From NCBI RefSeq assembly GCF_009866655.1, contig NZ_CP047420.1:2728001-2792000 (forward strand): DNA of 64,000 nucleotides, read 5' to 3'. Under the pieces are notes generated by a model. That model was not told where the DNA came from and did no database searches. It was given only the letters and a program-made list of their open reading frames with translations. Below are positions 40,441-48,024 of the stretch, in pieces. This stretch comes from Rathayibacter sp. VKM Ac-2804 (GTDB lineage: Bacteria > Actinomycetota > Actinomycetes > Actinomycetales > Microbacteriaceae). The translations under genes and the position numbers were made by a program. Positions within the stretch are counted from its first letter, which is position 1. Every line of letters starts with the position of its first letter.

Positions 40441-41333
40441 CGCTGCACCTCCTCGAGGCTCTTGGCCACGTGGTTGAGCGCGAAGACGAGCAGCCCGACG
40501 AAGAGCCCCGGCAGCAGCGACAGCCACGGGCTCGTGACGAGGTAGTTGCGGCCGCTGGAGATCAGCGTCCCCCACTCCGCTGCGGGCGGCGCCGCGCCGA
40601 AGCCGAGGAAGCTCAGCGCGGCGATCGCGATGATCGCGGTGCCGAGATCGAGCACGGCCAGCACGGCGACCGGCCCCCAGGAGTTGGGCAGCACGTGCCG
40701 CACGAGCACGCGCAGCCGGCTCGCCCCTCCGGTGCGCGCGGCCTCGACGTAGGGCAGCGTGCGCACCCGGAGCACCTCGGCGCGGGTGGTGCGCGCGAAG
40801 CCGGGCAGGATGCCGATGCCCACGGCGAGCGCCACCGGCAGCGTGCCGAAGCCGATCGCCGTCACGATCGCCAGGGCGAGCAGCAGCCCGGGGATCGCGA
40901 GCAGCACATCCACGATCCGCATGATCACCGCGTCCACGACTCCGCCCGCGGAGCCGGAGACCACGCCGAGGGTCAGCCCGCCGACCAGGGCGATCGCGAG
41001 GGCGATCACCGTCGCCTGCACCGTCAGCGCGCCGCCGTGCAGGACCCGCGCGAAGAGGTCGCGGCCCAGTTCGTCGGTGCCGAAGAGGTGCGCGAGGCTC
41101 GGCGCCTGCAGCTTGTCGGTCGGCGCGGTCGCGGTCGGGTCGACGCCGGTGAAGAGCGCGGGAGCGATCGCCGAGGCCAGCACGAAGAGCACGAAGACCA
41201 GCGCCAGGACGAAGCCCGGGCGGCGCAGCAGCAGGCGGAGGATCCGCGCGCGGCGGGCGCCCCGGCCGTGCGCCGCGCGGGTGAGCGGCTCGGGGGCGAC
41301 GAGCGCCTCGGGCCGGGTGAGTTCGAGAGTCAT
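40437..41333 (-). CDS. peptide-type ABC transporter permease (DppC)
   Basis: A 298-residue inner-membrane permease with six helices. The N-terminal cytoplasmic region contains RRARILRLLLRRPGFVLALV (OppC-N segment). Family motifs: HLFGTDELGRDLFARVLHGG and the EAA loop YVEAARTGGASRLRVLVRHV with the following LPN. C-terminal ALSFLGFGAAPPAAEWGTLI is the standard DppC ending region. Pairs with the DppB-like protein; ATGA overlaps at both ends indicate tight coupling. Confidence 0.95.
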   Translation of the reverse strand: MTLELTRPEALVAPEPLTRAAHGRGARRARILRLLLRRPGFVLALVFVLFVLASAIAPALFTGVDPTATAPTDKLQAPSLAHLFGTDELGRDLFARVLHGGALTVQATVIALAIALVGGLTLGVVSGSAGGVVDAVIMRIVDVLLAIPGLLLALAIVTAIGFGTLPVALAVGIGILPGFARTTRAEVLRVRTLPYVEAARTGGASRLRVLVRHVLPNSWGPVAVLAVLDLGTAIIAIAALSFLGFGAAPPAAEWGTLISSGRNYLVTSPWLSLLPGLFVGLLVFALNHVAKSLEEVQR

Positions 41334-42373
41334 GGTCGGCTCGCCTTCGGTGTCGAGGTGATGCGCGGATCGAGGAGGGGGTAGAGCAGGTCGACCAGGA
41401 GGTTGATGCCGACGAACACGACGGCGGCCAGCACGACGATCGCCTGGACGACCGGCACGTCCTGGGTGAGCACCGACTCCTGGGCGAGCGTGCCGATGCC
41501 CTGCCGGGCGAAGATCGTCTCGGCGACGATCGCTCCCGTGACGGTGTTTCCGGCCAGGATCCCGAGGATCGTCAGCGTCGGCAGCGAGGCGTTGCGGAAG
41601 GCGTGCCGCCACTGCACCGCGCCGCGGGAGAGGCCCTTGGCGCGGGCCGTCGTGATGTACGCCTCCGCCTCGACGTCGGCGAAGCTGCGGATCAGCACCT
41701 GGGCGAGCATCGCCGAGGTCGGGATCGCCATGGTCACCGCGGGCAGGATCAGGCTCGCCGGGGTCGCGCTGCCGGTGGAGGGCAGCAGGTGCAGCGAGAA
41801 GGCGAAGAACTGGATGAGCAGCAGGCCGATCCAGAAGCCGGGGAACGCCACACCCGCGGAGGGCAGCCGGCCGAGCACCGTCTTCAGCGGCGCCCAGCGG
41901 ACGTACGCCGCCAGGTAGGCGAGCACCGTGCCGCCGATCAGCGCGAGGCCGATCGCCAGGGCGCTGAGCTGCAGGGTGCCGGGCAGCTTCTCGGCGATCA
42001 GGTCGGTGACCGGGATCCCCTTGGTGATCGAGGTGCCGAAGTCGCCCCGCAGCGCATTGCCGAGCATCGTCGCGTACTGCTGCCAGACCGGCTGGTCCAG
42101 GCCGTAGCGCGCCTGGGCCTCGGCGAGCTGCTGCGGGGTGAGCGAATCCACCTCGACGTTGTTGGCCGAGAGCAGGAGCGCCAGCGGATCGCTCGGCAGC
42201 AGCCAGAGCACCGCGAAGGTCACGGTGTACGCGGCCCAGAGCACCAGCACCGCCTGGCCGAGCCGGCCGAGGAGGTAGGGGCCGAGGCCCGAGGGGGCCG
42301 AGCGGGTGCCCGGCCTCCCCGGTGCGATCCCCGGTGCCGCCGCCGGGGCCGAGGCCGAGCCGAGCGCGGTCAC
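41330..42373 (-). CDS. peptide-type ABC transporter permease (DppB)
   Basis: A 347-residue permease. The first helix lies in GQAVLVLWAAYTVTFAVLWL, then the periplasmic loop with LLSANNVEVDSLTPQQLAEA, QARYGLDQPVWQQYATMLGN, ALRGDFGTSITKGIPVTDLI, all diagnostic of DppB. The EAA motif is YITTARAKGLSRGAVQWRHA, with ending ETIFARQGIGTLAQESVLTQ. GTG 42373 overlaps the binding-protein stop (GTGA). An Ala/Pro/Gly-rich tail of about 25 residues precedes helix 1, longer than in E. coli DppB. Confidence 0.95.
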   Translation of the reverse strand: MTALGSASAPAAAPGIAPGRPGTRSAPSGLGPYLLGRLGQAVLVLWAAYTVTFAVLWLLPSDPLALLLSANNVEVDSLTPQQLAEAQARYGLDQPVWQQYATMLGNALRGDFGTSITKGIPVTDLIAEKLPGTLQLSALAIGLALIGGTVLAYLAAYVRWAPLKTVLGRLPSAGVAFPGFWIGLLLIQFFAFSLHLLPSTGSATPASLILPAVTMAIPTSAMLAQVLIRSFADVEAEAYITTARAKGLSRGAVQWRHAFRNASLPTLTILGILAGNTVTGAIVAETIFARQGIGTLAQESVLTQDVPVVQAIVVLAAVVFVGINLLVDLLYPLLDPRITSTPKASRP

Positions 42374-44043
42374 GGCTGGATCCAGGCGTCGGCGAAGTCG
42401 CCGAACGCCTCCGAGGTGAAGCGGAAGCCGTGCACCGCCGACGAGACGCCCGCCAGCTGGACCCGCTCGGCGAACGGGAAGACCAGTGCGTTGTCGATCA
42501 GGTAGTCCTGCAGCTCGCCGTAGACCTCGGCGCGGGCCGCGGTGTCGACCGTCTGCACGCCCTCGTCGAGCAGGGCCTGCACGGTCGCCGCCTGCTCGGC
42601 CTCGAGGCCGTTCGTCGCCTGCGCCTTCGAGCCGGCGTAGCGGGAGTCGATGATCCACTGGATCACGCCCGGGTCGGCCCGCGTGTAGTAGGTCGAGATC
42701 AGGTCGTAGTCGCCGCTGTTCAGCACGTCGGCGCGCTGGGCGTTGGTGATCACGTTCAGCTCGAGCTCGATGCCGACCTGCTTCAGCTGGTCCTGGATCA
42801 GCTGATCACCGGCGCCGAACTGGGTGACGATCGGCACCGACAGCGTGAGTCGCCGCCCGTCCTTCGAGCGGTAGCCGTCGTCGCCGAGCTCCCAGCCCGC
42901 CTCGTCCAGCAGCTCGCCCGCGCCCTCGGCGTCGAAGGCGAGCTTCGACGCCTCGTCTTCGTAGAACGGAGTCGTCGTGTTGTAGATGCTGGTCGCGGCC
43001 GGGTAACCGGCGCCGAAGACCGTCGTCGCGTAGGTCTCGCGGTCGATCGCCTTCTGCACGGCCTGCCGCACCCTCTCGTCCGAGAGGATCTTCCCCTCGG
43101 CGACGTTCGGGTAGTAGTTGCTCGCGGGGCCCGGCAGCGAGCGGCTCTCGACGGTGTCGCCGGAGCCGGTGATCACGGCCTGGTCGTTCTCCGAGATCGG
43201 GTTCCGCGGCCAGGCGATGTCGATCTCGTCGCTGGTCAGCTGCCCGACGCGGACGCTGTCCTCGGCGACGTAGCTGATGTCGATCCCGTCGAGGTGCGCC
43301 TCCCCCGTGTTCTCGCGCAGGGCCGAGCCCCAGGCGTACCCGTCGCGCTTGTCCAGCGTGATGCCGGTGCCGGGGGTGTAGCCGGTCAGCGTGAACGGGC
43401 CGGAGCCGACGATCCCGCCGAGGCAGCGCTCCTCGGGCGTCTTCTCGTAGGACGAGGCGGCGAGGATCGCCAGGTTGGTGGTCGAGGTGCCCTGCAGGAA
43501 CGCGGCGTTGGGTGTGGAGAAGACGACCTTCACGGTGTCGATGTCCACCACCTCCGTGCCGGAGTAGCCGGCGAGGTAGACGCCGCCGTAGGCCGAGGGC
43601 AGCTGCCCGAGGGTGGCCTTGTCGTTGTCGAACGAGGTCTTCACGCTCTCCGCGGTGAAGGGCGTGCCGTCCGAGAAGGTGACGTCGGTGCGCAGGTCGA
43701 AGGTGTACTCGGTGCCCGCGTCGTTGACGCTCCAGTCGGTCGCGAGCCAGGGCTGGATCTCGCCGGTCTCCGGGTCCTGGTCGGTGAGCGAGTCGGCGAC
43801 GTTGCGGATCACGGTGCGGTGCTCGATCCAGTAGGTCTGGAACGGGTCGACGCAGGAGAACGCGGCGTTGTCGGGGAAGAAGGCGAGCGAGAGCCGACCG
43901 CCGTCGACCGGGGTCGCGTCGTCGGCGGCAGTGCCCGCGCCCGAGGCGCCCGAGCAGGAGGAGAGGGCCAGCGCGGAGGCGAGGGCGAGCGCGGCGGCGG
44001 CGGTGCCCGATCGTCGGAGGGGGCGTGAGCGGTGGAACGTCAT
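42370..44043 (-). CDS. peptide-type ABC transporter substrate-binding lipoprotein
   Basis: A 557-residue family-5 solute-binding protein. Signal RSGTAAAALALASALALSSC ends in a lipobox (Cys about residue 30). Mature domain: CVDPFQTYWIEHRTVIRNVA, LATDWSVNDAGTEYTFDLRT, VTFSDGTPFTAESVKTSFDN, GSGPFTLTGYTPGTGITLDK and DERVRQAVQKAIDRETYATT, standard for Dpp/Opp/nickel binders. The ligand could be a peptide, a glutathione-like thiol or another organosulfur compound given its operon partners (inference). An 86-bp gap with short tandem repeats separates it from the flavoprotein gene upstream. Confidence 0.95.
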   Translation of the reverse strand: MTFHRSRPLRRSGTAAAALALASALALSSCSGASGAGTAADDATPVDGGRLSLAFFPDNAAFSCVDPFQTYWIEHRTVIRNVADSLTDQDPETGEIQPWLATDWSVNDAGTEYTFDLRTDVTFSDGTPFTAESVKTSFDNDKATLGQLPSAYGGVYLAGYSGTEVVDIDTVKVVFSTPNAAFLQGTSTTNLAILAASSYEKTPEERCLGGIVGSGPFTLTGYTPGTGITLDKRDGYAWGSALRENTGEAHLDGIDISYVAEDSVRVGQLTSDEIDIAWPRNPISENDQAVITGSGDTVESRSLPGPASNYYPNVAEGKILSDERVRQAVQKAIDRETYATTVFGAGYPAATSIYNTTTPFYEDEASKLAFDAEGAGELLDEAGWELGDDGYRSKDGRRLTLSVPIVTQFGAGDQLIQDQLKQVGIELELNVITNAQRADVLNSGDYDLISTYYTRADPGVIQWIIDSRYAGSKAQATNGLEAEQAATVQALLDEGVQTVDTAARAEVYGELQDYLIDNALVFPFAERVQLAGVSSAVHGFRFTSEAFGDFADAWIQP

Positions 44044-44067
44044 GGCGGTGGTCTCCCGTGCAGAGAA

Positions 44068-44140
44068 GTCGGAGTGCGGGGTGTCGGAGTGCGAGGGTGT
44101 CGGAGTGCGGGCTGTCTGAGCGCGGGCTGTCAGAGCGCGG
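44068..44140 (+). repeat. about five tandem 15-bp repeats inside the operon
   Basis: Units GTCGGAGTGCGGGGT, GTCGGAGTGCGAGGGT, GTCGGAGTGCGGGCT, GTCTGAGCGCGGGCT and a partial GTCAGAGCGCGG run head to tail between the binding-protein start and the end of the flavoprotein gene. The last copy enters the coding region of the latter. Copy number may vary between strains. Confidence 0.8.
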
Positions 44141-45332
44141 CGGCAGCGAGTGAGCGCGTGCCGGCGGTCAGGAGGGCGGCGTCGTCCTGCGGCGGGTGCA
44201 CCCGGGAGGCGAGGACGTCGCGGAGGTGCCGCTCGATCGGGTGGTGCCGGGTGAGTCCGGGGTTGCCGAGCGCGGCGACGGCCGTCTCGACCGCGGTGAC
44301 GGCCGAGCGGGTGGCGAGCAGCTTGCCGACGACGAGGCGCTCGGCGGCGCGCGGATCGCCCGCGTCCACCCGCGCGGCCAGCGAGAGCAGCACCTCCTCG
44401 GCCTGCACCAGCTGCGCCTGGATCTCGCCGGCGACCGAGCGGATCCGCTCCGTGGTGGCGATCGGCCGGCCGAGCGAGGTCGGGACCCGCTCGTTCGCGA
44501 AGCGCACGAAGAAGCTCTGCGCCGCCCGCCCGACACCGACGTAGAGCGCCGCGACGGCGAGGCCGAAGCCGCCGGCCGCCCCGGCCTCGGGCGCGAGCTG
44601 CGAGCGGGGCGTGCCGCGGAAGTGCTCGAGCGGCAGGCGGACCTGCTCGTAGACCACGTCGTGCGTGCTCGAGGCCCGCTGGCCCAGGTGGTCCCAGGTC
44701 CGCTCGATCCGGACGCCGGGGGCGTCGCCGGGCACGATCGCGTGCGCGAGCTCGGGCTCGCCCGACGCCCCGCCGTGATCGACCGCCCAGACCAGGTGGT
44801 ACGCGAGCCCCTCCGAGCCGGTGGCGAAGCCCTTGCGGCCCTCGAGCAGCCACCCGTCGCCGTCGCGGCGGATCGTCGTGGCGGGCAGGCCGCCCCGGGC
44901 CGGAGCGCCCCACTCGGGCTCGGCGCGCACCGCGTTGAGCAGCACGGGGCGCTCGGCGGAGTCGGCGAGCACCGAGCGGTAGAGCGCCTCGGGCCACAGC
45001 GCGGCGCGGTCCTGTGCGGCGTGCTGCAGCACGGTCATCGCCGAGATCAGCGCGACCGCCGGGTCGCCCTGGCCGAGCGCGCCGAAGACGCGGACGAGGT
45101 CGACGGTGGAGGCGGGCGTGCCGCCGTAGCGCGTGCCGACTCCGAGGGAGAGCAGTCCCGCCTCGTGCACGGCATGGATCCCCTGCCAGGGGAACTCGGC
45201 GGTGCGGTCGTAGTGCTCGGCGGTCTCGGCCAGGCGGGCGGTGACCCGGGCCAGCGCGCGGTCGGAGAGGTCGGGCGCGGGCAGGACGGGCGCGGGGAGC
45301 ACCGTGGCGGGCGCTCCCGTGAGCAGCGTCAC
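44130..45332 (-). CDS. acyl-CoA dehydrogenase-like flavoprotein (SfnB/DszC-like)
   Basis: A 400-residue protein with the acyl-CoA dehydrogenase fold. Seen: HAVHEAGLLSLGVGTRYGGT, the FAD segment AMTVLQHAAQDRAAL, WLLEGRKGFATGSEGLAYHL, RIERTWDHLGQRASSTHDVV and the C-terminal helical bundle (LLSLAARVDAGDPRAAERLV). The catalytic Glu of true dehydrogenases is not evident. The pattern RASSTHDV and the neighbour LLM monooxygenase point to the flavin-dependent monooxygenase branch (SfnB, DszC, sulfone/sulfur heterocycle enzymes). GTG 45332 overlaps the LLM stop (GTGA). A role in C-S oxidation is inference from family and context. Confidence 0.85.
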   Translation of the reverse strand: MTLLTGAPATVLPAPVLPAPDLSDRALARVTARLAETAEHYDRTAEFPWQGIHAVHEAGLLSLGVGTRYGGTPASTVDLVRVFGALGQGDPAVALISAMTVLQHAAQDRAALWPEALYRSVLADSAERPVLLNAVRAEPEWGAPARGGLPATTIRRDGDGWLLEGRKGFATGSEGLAYHLVWAVDHGGASGEPELAHAIVPGDAPGVRIERTWDHLGQRASSTHDVVYEQVRLPLEHFRGTPRSQLAPEAGAAGGFGLAVAALYVGVGRAAQSFFVRFANERVPTSLGRPIATTERIRSVAGEIQAQLVQAEEVLLSLAARVDAGDPRAAERLVVGKLLATRSAVTAVETAVAALGNPGLTRHHPIERHLRDVLASRVHPPQDDAALLTAGTRSLAAAAL

Positions 45333-46501
45333 GCGATCGCCCCGGCGAGCTCGGCCTCGAGCGGCGGCTGCGCGACGATCTCGCCGCGGTGCCCGGTCGC
45401 CTCGCGGTGCGCGAGCTCCTCGCGGACCAGCGGGATGACGTACCGGCCGTAGTCGACCGCGTCGTTCAGGTTGTCGTAGCCGCGGATCGAGATCAGGTCG
45501 GCGCCGAGGTCGACGTAGTCGAGGATCGCCGCGGCGACCGTCTCCGGCGTGCCGACGAGCGCGGTGGACGCGCCGGCCGCCCCGGTGGCGGTCGCGGTCG
45601 GCGTCCAGAGCGCGCGGTCGTGCAGGTCCTTCCGCCGCGCGATGTCGAGCAGGCGCTGCGAGCCGACGTTCGCCGGGCCGGTGGCGCTCGGCGTCTGCAC
45701 CCAGAGCCCCTTCTCGCCCTTGCGCGGGTTCGTCGTGCCGCCTCGGCTCTGCAGGATGCCGAGGATCCGGTGCGCCTTCTCCCAGGCGAGCTCCTCGGTC
45801 GGCGCGATGATCGGCCGGAAGGTGACCCAGGTGCGCGGGGTGTCGGTGCGGCCCGCGGCGAGCGCCGCGTCCGCGATCCGGTCGATCTGCTGCTGGGTGT
45901 CGGCCAGCGGCTCGCCCCACAGGCCGAAGACGTCCGCGAGCGCGCCGCCCTGGCGGTAGGCCTCGTCGCTCGAGCCGCCGACCGAGATCGGGATGGTGCC
46001 GCGCACCGGCCGCACCCGCGAGACGAAGTCCTCGAAGCGGTAGTACTCGCCCGCGTGGTCGAACGGCTCGGTCGCCGACCAGACCTTCCGGAGGATGCGG
46101 AGGTACTCCTCCTGCCGGGCGTAGCGCTCGGCCTTGCTCAGCCGGTCGCCCTCGCGGGCCTGCTCGTGGTCGTTCCCCCCTGCGATGAAGTGCACGACGG
46201 CCCGGCCGCCCGAGAGCTGGTCGAGGGTGGCGAGCGCCTTCGCCGCGACGGTCGGGTAGACCGTGTTGGGCCGGAGCGCGACGATCGGCTTCAGGTGCTC
46301 GGTGTACTGGGTGACCGCGGCTGCGATGGTGAACGGGTCGTGCCCGGCCGAGCCGTAGGGCACCAGCGTGTAGTCGAAGCCGCCGTCCTCGAGGATCCGG
46401 GAGTAGCGGCGCAGATAGGCGACGTCGATGGCCGGATCGGCGAGGCCGTTGACCTCGTTCGAGTGGTTGACGTTGATCGCGGAGATGAACTCGACGGTCA
46501 T
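45329..46501 (-). CDS. LLM-class monooxygenase, SsuD-like (organosulfur)
   Basis: A 390-residue FMNH2-dependent monooxygenase closest in pattern to alkanesulfonate monooxygenase SsuD: GGFDYTLVPYGSAGHDPFTI, LKPIVALRPNTVYPTVAAKA, ATLDQLSGGRAVVHFIAGGN, RYARQEEYLRILRKVWSATE, IPISVGGSSDEAYRQGGALA and VFGLWGEPLADTQQQID, ending with YDNLNDAVDYGRYVIPLV. SsuD releases sulfite from alkanesulfonates under sulfur limitation. A flavin reductase partner is required; none is in the operon, though one is encoded at 33.5 kb. ATG 46501 has AAAGGA upstream. It is the first large gene of the leftward cluster, about 500 bp downstream of a LysR gene. Confidence 0.88.
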   Translation of the reverse strand: MTVEFISAINVNHSNEVNGLADPAIDVAYLRRYSRILEDGGFDYTLVPYGSAGHDPFTIAAAVTQYTEHLKPIVALRPNTVYPTVAAKALATLDQLSGGRAVVHFIAGGNDHEQAREGDRLSKAERYARQEEYLRILRKVWSATEPFDHAGEYYRFEDFVSRVRPVRGTIPISVGGSSDEAYRQGGALADVFGLWGEPLADTQQQIDRIADAALAAGRTDTPRTWVTFRPIIAPTEELAWEKAHRILGILQSRGGTTNPRKGEKGLWVQTPSATGPANVGSQRLLDIARRKDLHDRALWTPTATATGAAGASTALVGTPETVAAAILDYVDLGADLISIRGYDNLNDAVDYGRYVIPLVREELAHREATGHRGEIVAQPPLEAELAGAIA

Positions 46502-46698
46502 GGGAGGTCCTTTCGAGAGGGTGCGCGGGCGCACCGGGGAGGCGCGCGGGCACGCCGGAGGAGCGCGAGAGGGCGCGGAGAGAGGGACGCGCGGCGGCCG
46601 CGGAGGCGGGCGGAGGCGCGCAGAGGCCGGGACGGGAGCGGCTGGTGCCGGCCGTCGGGCGGAGGAGTCGGGCGGAGGAGTCGGGCGACGCGGAGGCG

Positions 46699-46872
46699 TC
46701 AGCGGGAGACCGGACAGGAACATCCGCGCACCGGCGCGAAGGGGTTCCCGTCCGAGGACATTCGAGCGCCGGGCATCCGACCGGCGGAGCCGATGACGCC
46801 GATGCTCCCGCGGCTCGCTGCACCGGTCGCGCCGAGGAACGCGGCGGCGGTGAGGGCGGGCGGGAAGGTCAT
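46699..46872 (-). CDS. possible Cys-containing leader peptide, 57 aa
   Basis: A short frame in the leader of the organosulfur-type operon: ATG 46872, stop at 46699, 57 codons. It begins MTFPPALTAAAFLGATGAAS and ends VRGCSCPVSR, with two cysteines, both from the otherwise rare TGT codon, close to the stop. TAGCGT stands seven bases before the ATG on the minus strand, the spacing of a -10 box for a leaderless transcript, and there is no ribosome-binding site. Cys-rich leaderless short ORFs act as cysteine-responsive attenuators in mycobacteria. A chance ORF in GC-rich DNA is a real alternative. Confidence 0.35.
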   Translation of the reverse strand: MTFPPALTAAAFLGATGAASRGSIGVIGSAGRMPGARMSSDGNPFAPVRGCSCPVSR

Positions 46873-46906
46873 GGCTCCGACGCTACGGCCGAGGTGCTCC
46901 GGGCGT

Positions 46907-46960
46907 CCAACGATGATTCCGGATGCGTTCCGATCGGCGATCCCGATCGTTGGTAACGAT
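46907..46960. promoter_or_regulatory. candidate LysR-type operator region
   Basis: ATCGTTGGTAACGAT at 46946-46960 is a perfect 6-3-6 dyad that fits the LysR box T-N11-A. A further CCAACGAT at 46907-46914 is the inverse of ATCGTTGG at 46946-46953, and CCGATCGG-type dyads lie between. The region is just beyond the lysR stop and 35-90 bp upstream of the presumed operon transcript start, the classical position for LysR activation. Confidence 0.55.
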
Positions 46961-46995
46961 TCGTCACACCCGCGTCGGGCGGCCGGCGACGGTGG

Positions 46996-47889
46996 TCACA
47001 CTCGCGCGCCCGCGGGCACCGCGACCGGCCGTGCCCGCACCGTGCCGAAGACCTCCGCGAGCGCGGCGAGGGCCGTGTCCTCCACGTCCGGGGCGAGGCC
47101 GCGCCGCGAGACCAGGCGGAGGTTGACCGAGCCCAGCGCCGGCAGATCGTGCCGCACGACGAGTCCCTCGGCGACCGTGCCGCGGTGCGCGGTCGGCAGC
47201 ACCGCGACTCCGACACCCGCGCGGGCCGCCGCGATCACGCCCTCCGGCCCGGCCGACTCGGCGACCACCCGCACCTCGTGACCGAAGGCGCCGAGCTGCT
47301 GCAGAGCGCGCTGGCGCATCCCGCACGGCTCGGAGTAGGCGACGAGCGGGATCGGCGCGTCCTCCGGCGGCTGCCAGCCGGGTGCCGAGTACCAGTCGAG
47401 CGGGAGCGTCGCGACCTGGCGGCCCGGCAGGTCGCCGCCCACGCCGAGGATGACCGCGAGATCGACGACACCGCGGGCCACCGCCTCCGCCAGGTGGGTG
47501 GAGCGGTCGAGCGTGAAGGTGAGCGGCCGGTCGTCGAAGGCGCGGTGCAGCGTCTCGAGCAGGCGCGGCAGCAGCTGCTCCGCGGCCGGCTCGGTCAGGC
47601 CGAGGGCGAGCGGGTTCTCGCTCGCCGCGTCGAGCAGCTCCAGCGCGTCGTCGTGCACGGCGAGGATGCGCCGGGCCTGCACGAGGAGGCGCTCGCCGGC
47701 CGGTGTGAACCGAGTGCGCCGGCCGACCTTCTCGATGAAGGTGCGCTCGAGCCGCCGCTCGAGGGTGCGCACGTGCTGCGAGACCGTCGGCTGGCTGATG
47801 TGCAGGGCGACGGCCGCCCGCCCGAACCCGCCGCAGTCGGCGATCGCCACGAGCGTGCGCAGATGGACGATGTCGAGCGTCTCGGGCAT
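46996..47889 (-). CDS. LysR family transcriptional regulator
   Basis: A 297-residue regulator. The N-terminal winged HTH is LDIVHLRTLVAIADCGGFGR, AAVALHISQPTVSQHVRTLE, RRLERTFIEKVGRRTRFTPA; the rest is a two-lobed inducer-binding domain (LTFTLDRSTHLAEAVARGVV, DLAVILGVGGDLP). It lies directly upstream of, and on the same strand as, the SsuD-like operon. By family precedent (CysB, Cbl, YtlI) it may activate sulfur scavenging; effector unknown. ATG 47889. The stop is 36 bp from a good LysR-box dyad. Confidence 0.93.
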   Translation of the reverse strand: MPETLDIVHLRTLVAIADCGGFGRAAVALHISQPTVSQHVRTLERRLERTFIEKVGRRTRFTPAGERLLVQARRILAVHDDALELLDAASENPLALGLTEPAAEQLLPRLLETLHRAFDDRPLTFTLDRSTHLAEAVARGVVDLAVILGVGGDLPGRQVATLPLDWYSAPGWQPPEDAPIPLVAYSEPCGMRQRALQQLGAFGHEVRVVAESAGPEGVIAAARAGVGVAVLPTAHRGTVAEGLVVRHDLPALGSVNLRLVSRRGLAPDVEDTALAALAEVFGTVRARPVAVPAGARV

Positions 47890-47964
47890 CCCCCGACGCT
47901 ACGCAGCCACCCGACCCGGGGCGACCGACGGCGCAACACGCGGACATCTCCCCTGCGCACGCGA

Positions 47965-48003
47965 ACGGCCGAGGTCCCCGCTGCTGCGGAGCGCCCCGGC
48001 CGT
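47965..48003. terminator. probable terminator downstream of the lectin gene
   Basis: ACGGCCG (47965-47971) pairs with CGGCCGT (47997-48003), with an inner CCGC/GCGG stem around CTGCTG. It follows the stop of the minus-strand lectin gene (48025) and precedes the lysR start, so it would separate the two. Confidence 0.55.
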
Positions 48004-48024
48004 CCCGTGCGAACGCCTCTCGGA

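Larger units (their letters stand above)
46502..46995. promoter_or_regulatory. regulatory gap before the organosulfur-type operon
   Basis: 494 bp between the LysR gene and the SsuD-like gene. It holds a cluster of ATCGTT/AACGAT half-sites (46907-46960), a possible short leader ORF (46699-46872), and then about 200 bp of extremely GC-rich, purine-biased sequence on the plus strand with short direct repeats (GGCGGAGGAGTCGGGCGG at about 46661-46690). No other gene is supported. Confidence 0.6.
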
